DNA from: Pleurodeles waltl | Taxonomy: Eukaryota > Chordata > Amphibia > Caudata > Salamandridae | Length of the DNA: 64,000 nucleotides | Assembly: GCF_031143425.1 (NCBI RefSeq) | Contig: NC_090447.1 | Location: 26,323,426-26,387,425 of the forward strand | Direction of reading: 5' to 3' | Shown here: piece after piece, positions 1-9,846 of the stretch | Layout of the letters: the number at the start of each line of letters is the position of its first letter | Numbering within the stretch: position 1 is the stretch's first letter | Notes under the pieces: generated by a model | The model's database searches: none | What the model saw: the letters and a program-made list of their open reading frames with translations, nothing else | What the model was told of the DNA's origin: nothing | Translations under genes and position numbers: made by a program

Positions 1-544
1 CTTGAAGGGCCCAGTTCAGCGGTGCTTGCCTTGAAGGGCCCAGTTCAGCGGTGCTTGCCTTGAAGGGCCCAGTTCAGTGGTGCTTGAGACGGCGGTCCCC
101 AGCGGAGCGGTGCTGGAGACGGCGGGGCCCAGTTCAGCGGTGCTTGCCTTGAAGGGCCCAGTTCAGCAGTGCTTGAGACGGCGGTCCCCAGCGGAGCGGT
201 GCTTGAGACGGCGGGGCCCAGTTCAGCGGTGCTTGCCTTCATGGGCCCAGTTCAGCGGTGCTTGAGACGGCGGTCCCCAGCGGAGCGGTGCTGGAGACGG
301 CGGGGCCCAGTTCAGCGGTGCTTGAGACGGCGGGGCCCAGTTCGGCGGTGCTTGAGATGGCGGGGCCCAGTTCAGCGGTGCTTGCCTTGAAGGGCCCAGT
401 TCAGCGGTGCTTGAGACGGCGGGGCCCAGTTCAGCGGTGCTTGAGACGGCGGGGCCCAGTTCAGCGGTGCTTGCCTTGAAGGGCCCAGTTCAGCGGTGCT
501 TGAGACGGCGGGGCCCAGTTCAGCGGTTCTTGAGACGGCGGGCG
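1..544. repeat. 29/30-bp minisatellite in the transposase intron (copy 1)
   Basis: Tandem array of two interchangeable units: a 29-bp form starting CTTGCCTTGAAGGGCCCAG and a 30-bp form starting CTTGAGACGGCGGGGCCCAG. Both end in TTCAGCGGTG. The array runs off the window start. It lies downstream of the M1 stop codon and, on the other strand, inside the transposase intron. Relative to copy 3 it has 89 extra bases, about three units. Short reading frames in it are repeat artefacts. Confidence 0.95.
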
Positions 545-605
545 TACTAAGGCCATCTGCCCATTGGCTCGTGTTGCCCTCCTGGGCAGCGGGGATGGGG
601 CTCCT

Positions 606-3600
606 TCAATGCCCACCTGGGCTGTGGGTTGTGGGTCCCTCCTGGGCAGCTGTGCTGGGTCCACCCTGGGCAGCGGGCGTGCTGCCTGACTTCTCCGCCC
701 TGCTGCCCTTGCCCTCCTTGCCTGAGGGTTTGTGGCCCTTTCCTCCCTTTGGACCAGTGGCAGGTGACGTTGGCAGGGTAGTGTCTTTGTGGGCTGGTGA
801 CTCTGGGCTCCTGCGCCGGCCCTTCGCTTTTCTGCTCCTCTTCCCAGGGGGTGGGCTGCATGTCCCCTTGCTGCTGTGGGAGGATCCGGACCTTGGAGCT
901 GGGGGACTCCAATAGCCCTGCACCTTTTGCAAGGGTGCTGCAGGGCTGGTGGTGGCTGAGGTGCTCTTCTTACTCCTACCAGATGGAGGGGGTGGGTCAG
1001 TGGTGGTAAAGAGGTCAAGGTTGGAAAGGAAAATTAGTTTAGAAAGACAGGGACGGGTAGGAGTAGTGGGAATGGGAGTGAAGGAAGAGGATGTGGTTGT
1101 AGGAGAGTCAAGTGTGCTGTCTTTGGGTGCAGGTGATTGTGCTGGAGGCTGTCGTGAGGTGGATGGCTGTTGGGTGGGTGGCTGCCTGCGTTTGTGTGCT
1201 TTGGCTGAGGGGGTGACAGACACACTGGGAGAGGACACAGGGGATGTGTAAATGGTAGTGGGGGTGGTGACTGCACGTGTGTGGACTGTACTGGAGGGTG
1301 TGCTGGTGATGGAAACACTGGCTGATGTTGGGGTGCATGAAGGTGTGAGTGTAGACGTCGCAGGGAGGGAGGAGGGAGACGAGGAGGTGGGGGACACAGA
1401 GGTGGTGGTGACTGTTGGCATGTGTGCATCTGGATGTTGCTGGGGTGAATGCTTGTGTGATCTGTGGTGCTTATGTTTGGATGAGCTTCTCTTGGGTGTT
1501 GAGGTGTGTGCAGGCTGGTCTGATGGTGTGGCTGGGACAGGCAGAGGAACAGGAGACTGGGAGGAGGGAGTTAGTGGAGGGAGGCAGGAGACAGGGACAA
1601 TGGCTGCCGTCAGTGCTGAGGCCAGAGCCTGGAACGATCGCTGATGGGCAGCCTGACCCGAATTAATGCCCTCCAGGTACGCATTGCTGCGATGGACCTC
1701 CCTCTCCACCCCCTGGATGGCATTCAAAAGGGTAGACTGCCCAACAATGAGCGTCCTCAGGAGGTCAATGACCTCCTCACTGAGGGCAGCAGGGGTAACA
1801 GGGGCAGGGCCTGAGGTGCCTGGGGCGAAGGAGATGCCCGCCTTCCTGGCAGAGCGGGCACGGGGCGAACGCTGAAGGGCTGCTGGGAGGGCGGAGATGG
1901 TGCGCTGGGTGGTGGCTGTACCTGTAATAGCGGGGGGCACGGATGTTGCCGCCACCGCAAGGGAGCTCCCTTCCGAGGACGTGTCCGTTTCGCTGCCGGC
2001 TCCAGTGGTCCCCGTTGTGGAGCTCCCCTCGCCCTCCGTCTCACTGGTCCAGTCAGACTCGGTGGCATGGCCCTCCTGGGCCATGTGAGATGCAGCTCCC
2101 TCCTGCCCCGATGCCACTTCTCCTCCGCCTGATGATGCTGATGCACACAAGCACAGAAAGACAAACAAAAAAGGGGGGGGGAGAGAGAAAAATAAAGAGA
2201 TGTTGAGCACATGGAGCACCAGTACAGTTAGCGGACATGACAGACACAGATGCCCCCTGCACTAAGTTGCGCGCCTGGGGTCTGCTATGCACTCCATGGA
2301 ACATGCCCTACACGCCTAGAGTTGACAACTGCACCCATGGATGACACGGCCCAGGGATGGCTGTACTGGCACCCTACTGAGGGTGATGGCTGGGGACACA
2401 GGGGCTTACGGGGGTGCCTAGCCTACAGATTTCGCCCTGGCCTAGGGGGACCCACAGCCCTCCTCCCCCACCCAGACACCTCCACTTGCGCGACAACAGA
2501 GTAGATTGTGTTTGTACTCACCCCCTTGTGTCTGCTGTGCTGCCCTCACGCGCCCATCCAAATCAGGGTAGGCCACTGCCAGGATCCGGGACATCAGGGG
2601 GGTCAGTTGACGGCAGGCACCCCGCCTGCGTTGGGAGGCCATCCCCAGCAGAGACTCGGCGGTCTTCTTGGTCCCGCGGCGGATGTCCTCCCACCTCTTG
2701 CGGCAGTGGGTGCCCCGTCGATGGTGGACCCCCAGGGTCCGGACTTCCTTGGCGATGGCACGCCAAATCCCGATCTTCTCATGGGCGCGGACCTATGTGA
2801 CACGTACAGGGAGGGAGAAATACCAAGTTCAAGTTTGTCTGCGTTTACGGTGCCAGTGGCCCCCCGCCCCCCATCCCCGCCATGTGCCCCGCCAGGCCCC
2901 CCATCCCCGCCATGCCCCCCGCCAGGCCCCCCATCCCCGCCATGTGCCCCGCCAGGCCCCCCATCCCCGCCATGCCCCCCGCCAGGCCCCCCATCCCCGC
3001 CGTGTGCCCCGCCAGGCCCCCCATCCCCGCCATGCCCCCCGCCAGGCCCCCCATCCCCGCCATGTGCCCCGCCAGGCCCCCCATCCTCGCCGTGTGCCCC
3101 GCCAGGCCCCCCATCCCCGCCATGCCCCCCGCCAGGCCCCCCATCCCCGCCATGTGCCCCGCCAGGCCCCCCATCCCCGCCATGCCCCCCGCCAGGCCCC
3201 CCATCCCCGCCGTGTGCCCCGCCAGGCCCCCCATCCACGCCATGCCGCCCGCCAGGCCCCCCATCCCCGCTGTGTGCCCCGCCAGGCCCAACATGCCCCG
3301 CCATGCCCCCCGCCAGGCCCCCCATCCCCGCCGTGTGCCCCGCCAGGCCCCCCATCCCCGCCGTGTGCCCCGCCAGGCCCCCCATCCCCGCCATGCCCCC
3401 CGCCAGGCCCCCCATCCCCGCCATGTGCCCCGCCAGGCCCCCCATCCCCGCCATGCCCCCCGCCAGGCCCCCCATCCCCGCCGTGTGCCCCGCCAGGCCC
3501 AACATGCCCCGCCATGCCCCCCGCCAGGCCCCCCATCCCCGCCGTGTGCCCCGCCAGGCCCCCCATCCCCGCCGTGTGCCCCGCCAGGCCCCCCATCCCC

Positions 3601-4410
3601 GCCATGCCCCCCGCCAGGCCCCCCATCCCCGCCGTGTGCCCCGCCAGGCCCCCCATCCCCGCCATGCCCCCGCAAGGCCCCCCATCCCCGCCATGTGCCC
3701 CGCCAGGCCCCCCATCCCTGCCGTGTGCCCCGCCAGGCCCCCCATCCCCGCCATGCCCCCCGCCAGGCCCCCCATCCCCGCCATGTGCCCCGCCAGGCCC
3801 CCCATCCCCGCCATGCCCCCGCCAGGCCCCCCATCCCCGCCGTGTGCCCCGCCAGGCCCCCCATCCCCGCCATGCCCCCCGCCAGGCCCCCCATCCCCGC
3901 CGTGTGCCCCGCCAGGCCCAACATGCCCCGCCATGCCCCCGCCAGGCCCCCCATCCCCGCCGTGTGCCCCGCCAGGCCCCCCATCCCCGCCATGCCCCCC
4001 GCCAGGCCCAACATGCCCCGCCATGCCCCCCGCCAGGCCCCCCATCCCCGCCGTGCGCCCCGCCAGGCCCCCCATCCCCGCCATGTGCCCCGCCAGGCCC
4101 CCCATCCCCGCCATGTGCCCCGCCAGGCCCCCCATCCCCGCCGTGTGCCCCGCCAGGCCCCCCATCCCCGCCATGTGCCCCGCCAGGCCCCCCATCCCCG
4201 CCATGTGCCCCGCCAGGCCCAACATGCCCCGCCATGCCCCCCGCCAGGCCCCCCAAGCCAGCCAGTGGCCCCAAATCCATATAGAATTAAACTCACTTGT
4301 TGGTCTGGAGGACCGTAGAGTAGCGCATACTGGGGGAGGACCCCATCCACAAGTTTCGCCAACTCCTCTCCGGTGAAGGCAGGGGCCCTTTCCCCAGTCG
4401 CAGCAGCCAT
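606..4410 (-). CDS. M1: Harbinger Myb/SANT-like DNA-binding protein, three exons (copy 1)
   Basis: Predicted 638-residue accessory protein. Exons on the minus strand are 4410-4297, 2792-2522 and 2137-606. The donors are GTGAGT and the acceptors end CATAG and CATCAG; phases 0 and 1 match exactly. Residues about 10-110 form a Myb/SANT-like domain split by intron 1, with W48 in WRAIAKEVRTLG and W72 in HCRKRWEDIRR. Next come an acidic Ser/Thr-rich stretch, a helical region near SEEVIDLLRTLIVGQSTLL, a long Ser/Thr/Pro linker with a His/Lys patch, and a Lys/Arg-rich tail (GKRSRKAKGRRR). The start has a good context (ACAATGG). In this superfamily Myb-like partners help bring transposase to the nucleus and to the DNA ends; that role is inferred here. 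The gene lies antisense within the transposase intron. Intron 1 holds the 30-bp minisatellite. Confidence 0.85.
2138..2521 (-). other. Intron 2 of M1 (copy 1)
   Basis: 384-bp intron. The donor reads GTGAGT on the minus strand. The 3' end has a pyrimidine-rich tract (the A/G runs at 2160-2195 on the plus strand) and the acceptor GCATCAG. An open frame runs upstream through it and would give a hydrophobic, signal-peptide-like start. The exact phase match to exon 2 shows this is intron, not coding sequence. Confidence 0.75.
2860..4256. repeat. 30-bp G/C-rich minisatellite in M1 intron 1 (copy 1)
   Basis: About 46 tandem copies of a 30-bp unit of the type CCCCGCCAGGCCCCCCATCC followed by CCGCCATGTG, alternating with a variant ending CCGCCATGCC, plus several shorter CCCAACATGCCCCGCC variants. 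The array is almost pure C on the plus strand, so M1 pre-mRNA carries runs of four to six G in every unit. Because 30 is a multiple of 3, long reading frames exist on both strands; these are artefacts. Copy 3 has about 120 bp less, and copy 2 retains only one degenerate unit. Confidence 0.95.
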
Positions 4411-4439
4411 TGTCCCTTCCAGACCGAGGTCACAGCAGC

Positions 4440-4760
4440 ACTTGCAGTATAGGTCCTCTCCTGTGAAAGATCAAGTCGCAAGTGAATAAGTAGAGAGAAA
4501 ATGGCGGTCACGCCCGCGGCGGTGCGTACCGCGGCGGTGCGTACCGCCAGCGCCGGCGCACTTCGCCATTGGCTCCTGATACCCATAGGCTTCAATGGTA
4601 ACCAATGCGGCTTCGCGCCGCGGTCTTTGACCGCCTACCGCCACGGTGTGCCACGCCAGCGCATTGACCTCACATCCCATTGTCCCACTTCACAGGTCAG
4701 GCAGCCGCCATTTCGAGGGCCCACATGGCTCAATTTCAACTGCGTCACACAGGCCTAGGC
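4440..4760 (-). promoter_or_regulatory. CpG-rich region upstream of M1 (putative promoter)
   Basis: GC-rich stretch with repeated GCGGTGCGTACCGC blocks, palindromic GGCGCGAAGC-type elements and ATTGG/CCAAT boxes (ATTGGCTCC near 4569, AACCAATGC near 4600). It lies between the M1 start and the transposase exon 2 acceptor. It is retained in copy 2 around 32550-32650, although copy 2 has lost M1 exon 1. Promoter function is inferred from position and composition only. Confidence 0.35.
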
Positions 4761-4873
4761 CTTGCATGGCCACACATACAAGCCAATCACTGCATAGAGA
4801 ATCGTGTACTGTGCAAGCTGTGAGTACGTACCTGTGGGTTGCTTGACTGTGTGCTCCATGTTGTCCTTCCTAG

Positions 4874-5909
4874 GCACCGTCCGCTGGGTTTGGCGAGGAG
4901 AAGGAGGAATCCGCCTGTGTACAGACCGCTGGTGGACCTGTCAACAATGGAGGAACGCCACATCATCATGACCTACCGGCTTGACCGTGCCACTATAAAT
5001 GAACTTTGTGCCCAGCTGGAGCCCGACCTGATGTCCCCCATCCGCCAACCCACAGGGATTCCCCCTCTGGTGCAGGTCCTATCAGTACTCCATTTCTTGG
5101 CAAGTGGGTCATTTCAGACAACAGTGGGAATTGCTTCTGGGATGTCTCTGCCCATGTTTTCTAAGGTGTTATCCAGAGTGTTGTCTGCCCTGATGAAATA
5201 CATGCGGAGCTACATCATTTTCCCTGAGGTGGCTGAATTGGCTACAGTGAAGGGTGATTTCTATGCCCTTGGACATATTCCCAACGTCATTGGTGCCATT
5301 GATGGGACCCATGTGGCTTTGGTTCCCCCCCGAGACAGTGAGCAGGTGTACAGGAACAGGAAAAGTTACCATTCCATGAACATCCAGGTGGTGTGTTTGG
5401 CAGACCAGTACATCTCCCATGTTAATGCCAAGTTCCCTGGGTCAGTGCATGACGCCTACATCCTAAGGAATAGCAGCATCCCTTACATGATGGAACAGCT
5501 AGAGAGACACCGTGTATGGCTCTTGGGGGACTCTGGGTACCCCAACCTGTCGTGGCTACTGACCCCAGTAAGGAATCCCCGGACCAGGGCTGAGGAACGG
5601 TACAATGATGCCCATGGGCGTACTAGGAGGGTGATCGAACGCACCTTTGGCCTCCTAAAGGCCAGGTTTCGGTGCCTGCATATGACAGGGGGATCCCTAA
5701 TGTACTCACCGAAGAAGGTGTGTCACATCATCGTGGCCTGCTGCATGCTTCACAACCTGGCTTTGCGCCGCCAGGTGCCTTTCCTGCAGGAGGATGGTCG
5801 AGATGGTGGTGTAGTGGCAGCTGTGGACCCTGTGGAGAGTGACGAGGAGGAAGACGACGGTGCTGAAACAGACAACAGGGACAGGATTATCGCACAGTAC
5901 TTCCAATAG
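4874..5909 (+). CDS. HARBI1-like Harbinger transposase, exon 2 (copy 1)
   Basis: Second and main exon of the transposase, an endonuclease of the DDE_Tnp_4 (PIF/Harbinger) family. The acceptor is TTCCTAG, with coding starting at 4874 in phase 2. This matches exon 1 in copies 2 and 3, which ends after two bases of a codon, and gives a 372-residue protein. Motifs: a helix-turn-helix-like N-terminal region (TYRLDRATINELCAQLEPDL), D171 in GAIDGTH, D221 in GSVHDAY, D247 in GDSGYPNLSW, E283 in VIERTFGLLKARF, and an acidic tail ending in QYFQ. The frame is open to the stop at 5907-5909. An open frame continues upstream without an ATG, as expected of an internal exon. Its exon 1 lies left of the window. 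It converges with M2. Confidence 0.93.
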
Positions 5910-6417
5910 GAGTCAGGTAACAATTCAAACATTACTTAGTAAATGTATGGTACTCTACTGCATCTCTGCTGCCTGTCTATTTGCCCCAGTGTCTGATGAC
6001 TGAGTTGTGGCTTTTCCCTCCCTATTTCAGATCTGGGGTCCCCACTACGAGTCCTGTGCTTGGTTTCCCCATGGACTACAGCTTTGTGGCAGCGGTTTGT
6101 TGTCTTCACTATGTACAAGGACATATTTGCACTGTACTGTCAATTACACTATTTAGAAATCACAGCCAGACTCCAGATATTTTTGTGCAACACAGGTGTT
6201 TATTTAGGTGCTCAAAATGGGATGGGTGGGTTTAAGTGGGTGGGAGCTATGGTGAAGGAATGTCCATGGTAGAGTCCAGAGTAACAGTCACACAGGTGCA
6301 TTGTCCATAGGCCTGTGGAGAGATGGAGCAGGGGCAGTTCAAGGATGGACAGGGTAACAATGTGGGACAGTGTGATGACATCAGGTGGTATCCTTTGCTG
6401 GCGGGGGTCTTGACATC
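5910..6417. other. Intergenic region between convergent transposase and M2 (copy 1)
   Basis: About 500 bp between the two stop codons. It is AT-richer than its surroundings. It contains the likely M2 poly(A) signal (6199-6204, minus strand). I see no AATAAA for the transposase on the plus strand. Confidence 0.6.
6199..6204 (-). terminator. Poly(A) signal of M2 (copy 1)
   Basis: AATAAA on the minus strand, about 215 bp past the M2 stop codon. The corresponding site in copy 2 (TTTATT within GTGTTTATTAAAG) is conserved. Confidence 0.5.
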
Positions 6418-8014
6418 CTACTCTGTCTTCTTTCTAGATCTCAGGGCCCTCTTGCGGGGTGGTTCTTCTCCTGCAGGAGGTGGGGGTCTGGTGGGCTGCT
6501 GTTGGGCGGGGGCCTCCTGTCCACTAGCGCCGGCGGAGGTGGTTGGCAGTTCTTGGTCCAGGCTAGTGGCAGGGGCCGCTTGTGGTTGTGGAGTGTCCGT
6601 CCTGGCGGTGATGAGTTGCTGCAGCAGCCCTACCATGGTGACCAGGGTGGCGGTGAGTACTCTCATGTCCTCCCTGTACCCCCGATAGTGTTCCTCCTGC
6701 AGCACCTGGATCTCCTGGAACCTGGCCAGTACCGTCGCCATCGTCTCCTGGGAGCGGTTGTATGCTCCCATGATGGTGGTGAGGGCCTCGTGGAGAGTGG
6801 GTTCCCTGGGCACCTCCCCCCCCTGTCGCACAGCTGCCCTCCCAGTTCCCCTGTTTGCCTGGGCCTCTGTCCCCTGGCCGGTGTGCCCACTACCACTGCC
6901 CCCAGGTCCCTGTTGTTGTTGGGGTGGTGGGTTCTCCTGGGTGCCCTGAAGTGGTAGACACACCGCTGATTGACGCGCCCTGGAGACAGAGGCTTGGGGC
7001 CGCTGGGTGGGAGCTGTGCTGGTGTTCCCAGAGGGGGTTGGGTCTGTAGTGGCCTGTGGCTGTCTGAGGGGAACCGACTGTCCAGAGGTCCCCGATGGTC
7101 CGGGTTGGTCATCAGGCTCCAGGTCGACAGAGCTGCTGTCATCGCTGACGGCCTCTTGGGTGGGGGGTGTGGAGAATTCCGGGCCCTCCATGGCGGTGTG
7201 TTGGCGGTCATGTCCTGCAGGGGTATAGAGGTATGGTTAGAGTTTCCGTGTGCCATATGGGTGAATGTGTGGGTTCCCGTGTCCCCCAGTGCTGGCATTC
7301 GTGTGTGGGGGCTTTGGTGAGGGTGGCTTGTGGGCGAGATGTGTATGTGCATTGGGCATGCTTTGGTGATGGGTGTCCATGCTTAGTGGACGCATGCAGG
7401 CCTAGGTTTTGGGGTGTGTGGGTTGTGATGGTGAGACATTGTCAGGGAATGGGTGTGCTGGGGGTGGGGGTGAGGATGGTGGTGGGGGTGAGAATGGTGG
7501 TGGGGGTGAGGGTGGGGGTGGGGGTGAGGGTGGGGGTGAGGATGGTGGTGGGGGTGAGGGTGGGAATGTGGGTGAGGGTTGGGGTATGATTTGGCATGCA
7601 GGTGGGGGGGAAGCAGTATTGAGGCTTCAACTTACCAGAGTCCATTCCGCCGCCCACTCCGCCGAGGCCGTCAGGATGCAGGATGTTCAAGACTTCCTCC
7701 TCCCATGCTGAGAATTGTGGGGGTTGAGGTGGGGGTCCTCCGCCAGTCTTCTGCACGGCGATGTTGTGCCGGGATACCATGGAACGCACCTTCCCCCGTA
7801 GGTCGTTCCATCGCTTCCTGATGTCTTCACGGTTTCTGGGGTGCTGTCCCACTGCGTTGACCCTGTCGACGATCCTCTGCCATAGCTCCGTCCTCCGGGC
7901 AATGCTGGTGTGTTGTACCTGTGTGCCGAAGAGCTGGGGCTCTACCCGAACGATTTCCTCCACCATGACCCTGAGTTCTTCGTCGGAGAAGCGTGGGTGT
8001 CTTTGGGGTGCCAT
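6418..8014 (-). CDS. M2: second Harbinger Myb/SANT-like protein, two exons (copy 1)
   Basis: Predicted 391-residue protein. Exon 1 is 8014-7636 and exon 2 is 7214-6418 on the minus strand. The donor is CTG|GTAAG and the acceptor CCCTGCAG|GACATG; the split codon (phase 1) fits. Residues about 8-85 are a Myb/SANT-like domain of the NAIF1/MSANTD type, with FSDEELRVMVEEI, W45, and W69 in DIRKRWNDLRGKVRSM. After a Pro/Gly/Gln/Ser linker comes a helical, probably coiled-coil stretch (ETMATVLARFQEIQVLQEE). The C-terminus is a basic nuclear-localisation-like tail (PPRKRALRSRKK). It is a distinct paralogue of M1 with the same plan: DNA-binding head, disordered linker, helix, basic tail. Carrying two such genes is unusual for Harbinger as I know it. 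Function, presumably partner of the transposase or binder of the termini, is inferred. Confidence 0.88.
7440..7590. repeat. GGTGGGGGTGAG-type simple repeat in the M2 intron
   Basis: Purine-rich repeats of GGTGGGGGTGAGG on the plus strand, inside the single intron of M2. The copy 2 intron is much less repetitive here, so this is a local expansion. Confidence 0.85.
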
Positions 8015-8284
8015 GGAGTGGTGTGTATGATGTGTGAGGTGAAGTATGGGTGGTATGTGTTGTTTTGTGCTTGGTGATTGTGTGGGTGATGGTGTAGTGT
8101 GCCTCTGTGTGATGGTATTCTCTGTTCCGTGCTGTGTCTCTCTGTGGTTTTTTTCGGAATTTGGTCGTAGGGGTTTGTGGGTGATGTAGGTGTGTGTTTT
8201 ATATAGTATTGTGTGTGTGGGAGTGGTGTGTGTATGTGTATCAGGTGTGTGGAATTCAAATGGGCCAATGTGGCTGTGTTTTGT

Positions 8285-8592
8285 TCGTTTGTGGGTATTC
8301 TGACCGCGGCGGTATGTACCGCCAATGGAATACCGCGTTTGAAAGACCGCCGCGTGGATTCGTGGGTCAGAATGGCATGGGCGTATTTCTGTTGGCGTGA
8401 CGGTGGAGGTTTGGCCGCCTCCACTTTTCCGCCGACCGCTGGTCTGGCGGTCTGTTGTGGCTGTCGGATTTTCAGCGGTTTGGCTGCTGCGGGTCAGAAT
8501 GACCGTGGCGGATTACCGCGGCCGCGGCGGATTTTTGGAGGATTTCTGACCGGCGGTAAGCGCCTTTTACCGCCGAGGTCAGAATGACCACC
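8285..8592 (+). repeat. Right terminus of Harbinger copy 1: subterminal GGCGG repeats and TIR
   Basis: The last ~300 bp are dense in GGCGGT/ACCGCC and in TCAGAAT. They end in the terminal inverted repeat GAGGTCAGAATGACCACC. Read inward, this terminus (GGTGGTCATTCTGACCTCGG) matches the left TIR of copies 2 and 3 (GGCCCTCATTCCAACCCTGG). TAT follows at 8593-8595. Repeated GGCGG motifs near both ends are candidate binding sites for transposase or Myb-like proteins. Confidence 0.8.
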
Positions 8593-8635
8593 TATATCTC
8601 ATTTTGATATAGTATATACAGAGCCAGCTTCCTAC
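8593..8635 (+). mobile_element. Tail end of an element C-type LTR interrupted by Harbinger copy 1
   Basis: The sequence ATATAGTATATACAGAGCC followed by AGCTTCCTACA is the 3' end of the element C LTR family (compare 56020-56057). The missing 5' part of the same kind of LTR is what precedes Harbinger copy 3 (56058-58393). Confidence 0.75.
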
Positions 8636-8747
8636 AGATGTCCTCTGACATTCATGCATGTCCAGTTTCTCATGGTGCGAACGGGTTTTGTGTGTCTCCA
8701 AAACAATGATGACAACCAAATTCATATGTGTCCCCAGGCAATGCCTC

Positions 8748-9530
8748 AGAAGTATCAGCCAGTATTGTGCTTCACTGGCCCAGGCAGTTCTGAACCACAG
8801 AAGGATCAGTCAGTATTGCGCTTCATTGGCCCCAGGCAACACTGAGCCTTGAAAGGATCAGCCTGTATTGTGCTTCATTGGCCCCAGGCAGCACTGACCC
8901 TGGGAAGGATCAGCCTGTATTGTGCTTCATTGGCCCTAGGCAGCACTGAGCCTCGGAAGGATCGCTGAGTAGTATGCTTCATTGGCCTCAGGTAGTACTG
9001 AGCCTGGGAAGGATCAGCCAGTATTGTGCTTCATTGGCCCCAGGCAGCACTGAGCCTCGGAAGGATCAGCCAGGATTGAGTTTCATGGGCCCCAGGCAGT
9101 AGTGAGCCCCAGAAGGATCACCAAGTATTATGTTTCATTGGCCCCAGGCAGTACTGAGCCTAGGAAGGATCAACCATTATTGCGCTTCATTGGCCTCAGG
9201 CAGCACTGAACCTCAGAAGGATCAGCCAGGATTGAGCTTCATTGGCCTCAGGCAGTACTGAGCTTGGGAAGGATCATCCAGTATTGTGCTTTATTGGTCC
9301 CAGGCAGCACTGAGCCTCTGACAGATCACCAAGCATTATGTTTCATTGGCCCCAGGCAGTACTGAGCCTGGGAACGATCAGCCAGAATTGTGCTTCTTTG
9401 GCCCCAGGCAGCACTGAGCCTTGAAAGGATCAGCCAGGCTTGAGCTTCATTGGCCCCAGGCAGCACTGATCCTCGGAAGGATCATCCAGTAGTATGCTTT
9501 ATTGGCTTCAGGCATTACTGAGACATTATT
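8748..9530. repeat. 52-bp minisatellite
   Basis: About 15 imperfect copies of a 52-bp unit containing AAGGATCAGCCAGTATTGTG, CTTCATTGGCCCCAGGCAG and CACTGAGCCT. Copies differ by a few percent to over ten percent. No coding potential or element termini were recognised. Confidence 0.9.
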
Positions 9531-9534
9531 GAGA

Positions 9535-9846
9535 CTCTGGGGTCTTCAAACGGAGGGGTGGGCCCCCGTGGGGGGGGGGGGGAATCCTCAAGTGATCTCA
9601 GGGGGGCACCGAAGGGTCTGGCTAAAAGAAAGATTATGCAGATAATAGTGCTTTGTTTTAAGTAGAAAATTTTTTATTACATTTGTAAAAAGGTAACAGA
9701 TCTTAACTGCAATGTTTAAATAAGTCTAGACTTATTTAAACATTTCCAATTTAATAGAATAGTAATGAAAAATTCTGAAGGGGGGCCCGATGATTTATTT
9801 TTTCCCACTGGAGGGGCGCGGCATTAACAAGTTTGAAAACCACTGC
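9535..9846. mobile_element. hAT-like MITE with a central perfect palindrome
   Basis: About 310 bp bounded by related inverted ends: CTCTGGGGTCTTCAAAC on the left and GTTTGAAAACCACTGCTC on the right. These resemble the CAGTGGTTCTCAAAC termini of hAT-type elements. There is no coding capacity. The middle holds a 34-bp perfect palindrome at 9711-9744, centred on AAGTCTAGACTT. I could not find a clean 8-bp target duplication, so the family call is tentative. Confidence 0.5.

Larger units (their letters stand above)
1..8592 (+). mobile_element. Harbinger (PIF/Harbinger) transposon copy 1, right-hand part
   Basis: This is the larger, right-hand part of an autonomous-looking Harbinger element; its left terminus lies outside the window. 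In order it carries a 29/30-bp minisatellite, antisense gene M1, the main transposase exon, antisense gene M2, and a GGCGG-rich right terminus ending in GGTCAGAATGACCACC at 8592. The next bases are TAT (8593-8595), which match the TAT just left of copy 3 and so form the likely 3-bp target duplication. Beyond it comes the tail of an element C-type LTR, so the transposon landed in an LTR. All reading frames seen here are open. Confidence 0.9.

Noticed and set aside
2138..2219. A signal-peptide-like N-terminus (MLHVLNISLFFSLPPPFLF) for the 537-codon frame ending at 606
   Set aside because: It is the translated polypyrimidine tract of an intron. The acceptor at 2138-2139 joins in exact phase to an upstream Myb/SANT exon.
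2508..4376. Very long Pro/Ala/Arg- or Gly/Trp-rich open frames (up to 622 codons) over 2508-4376 and again over 62424-63951
   Set aside because: All frames on both strands are open because the repeat period is 30, a multiple of three. The array lies in an intron, and its unit number changes freely between copies.
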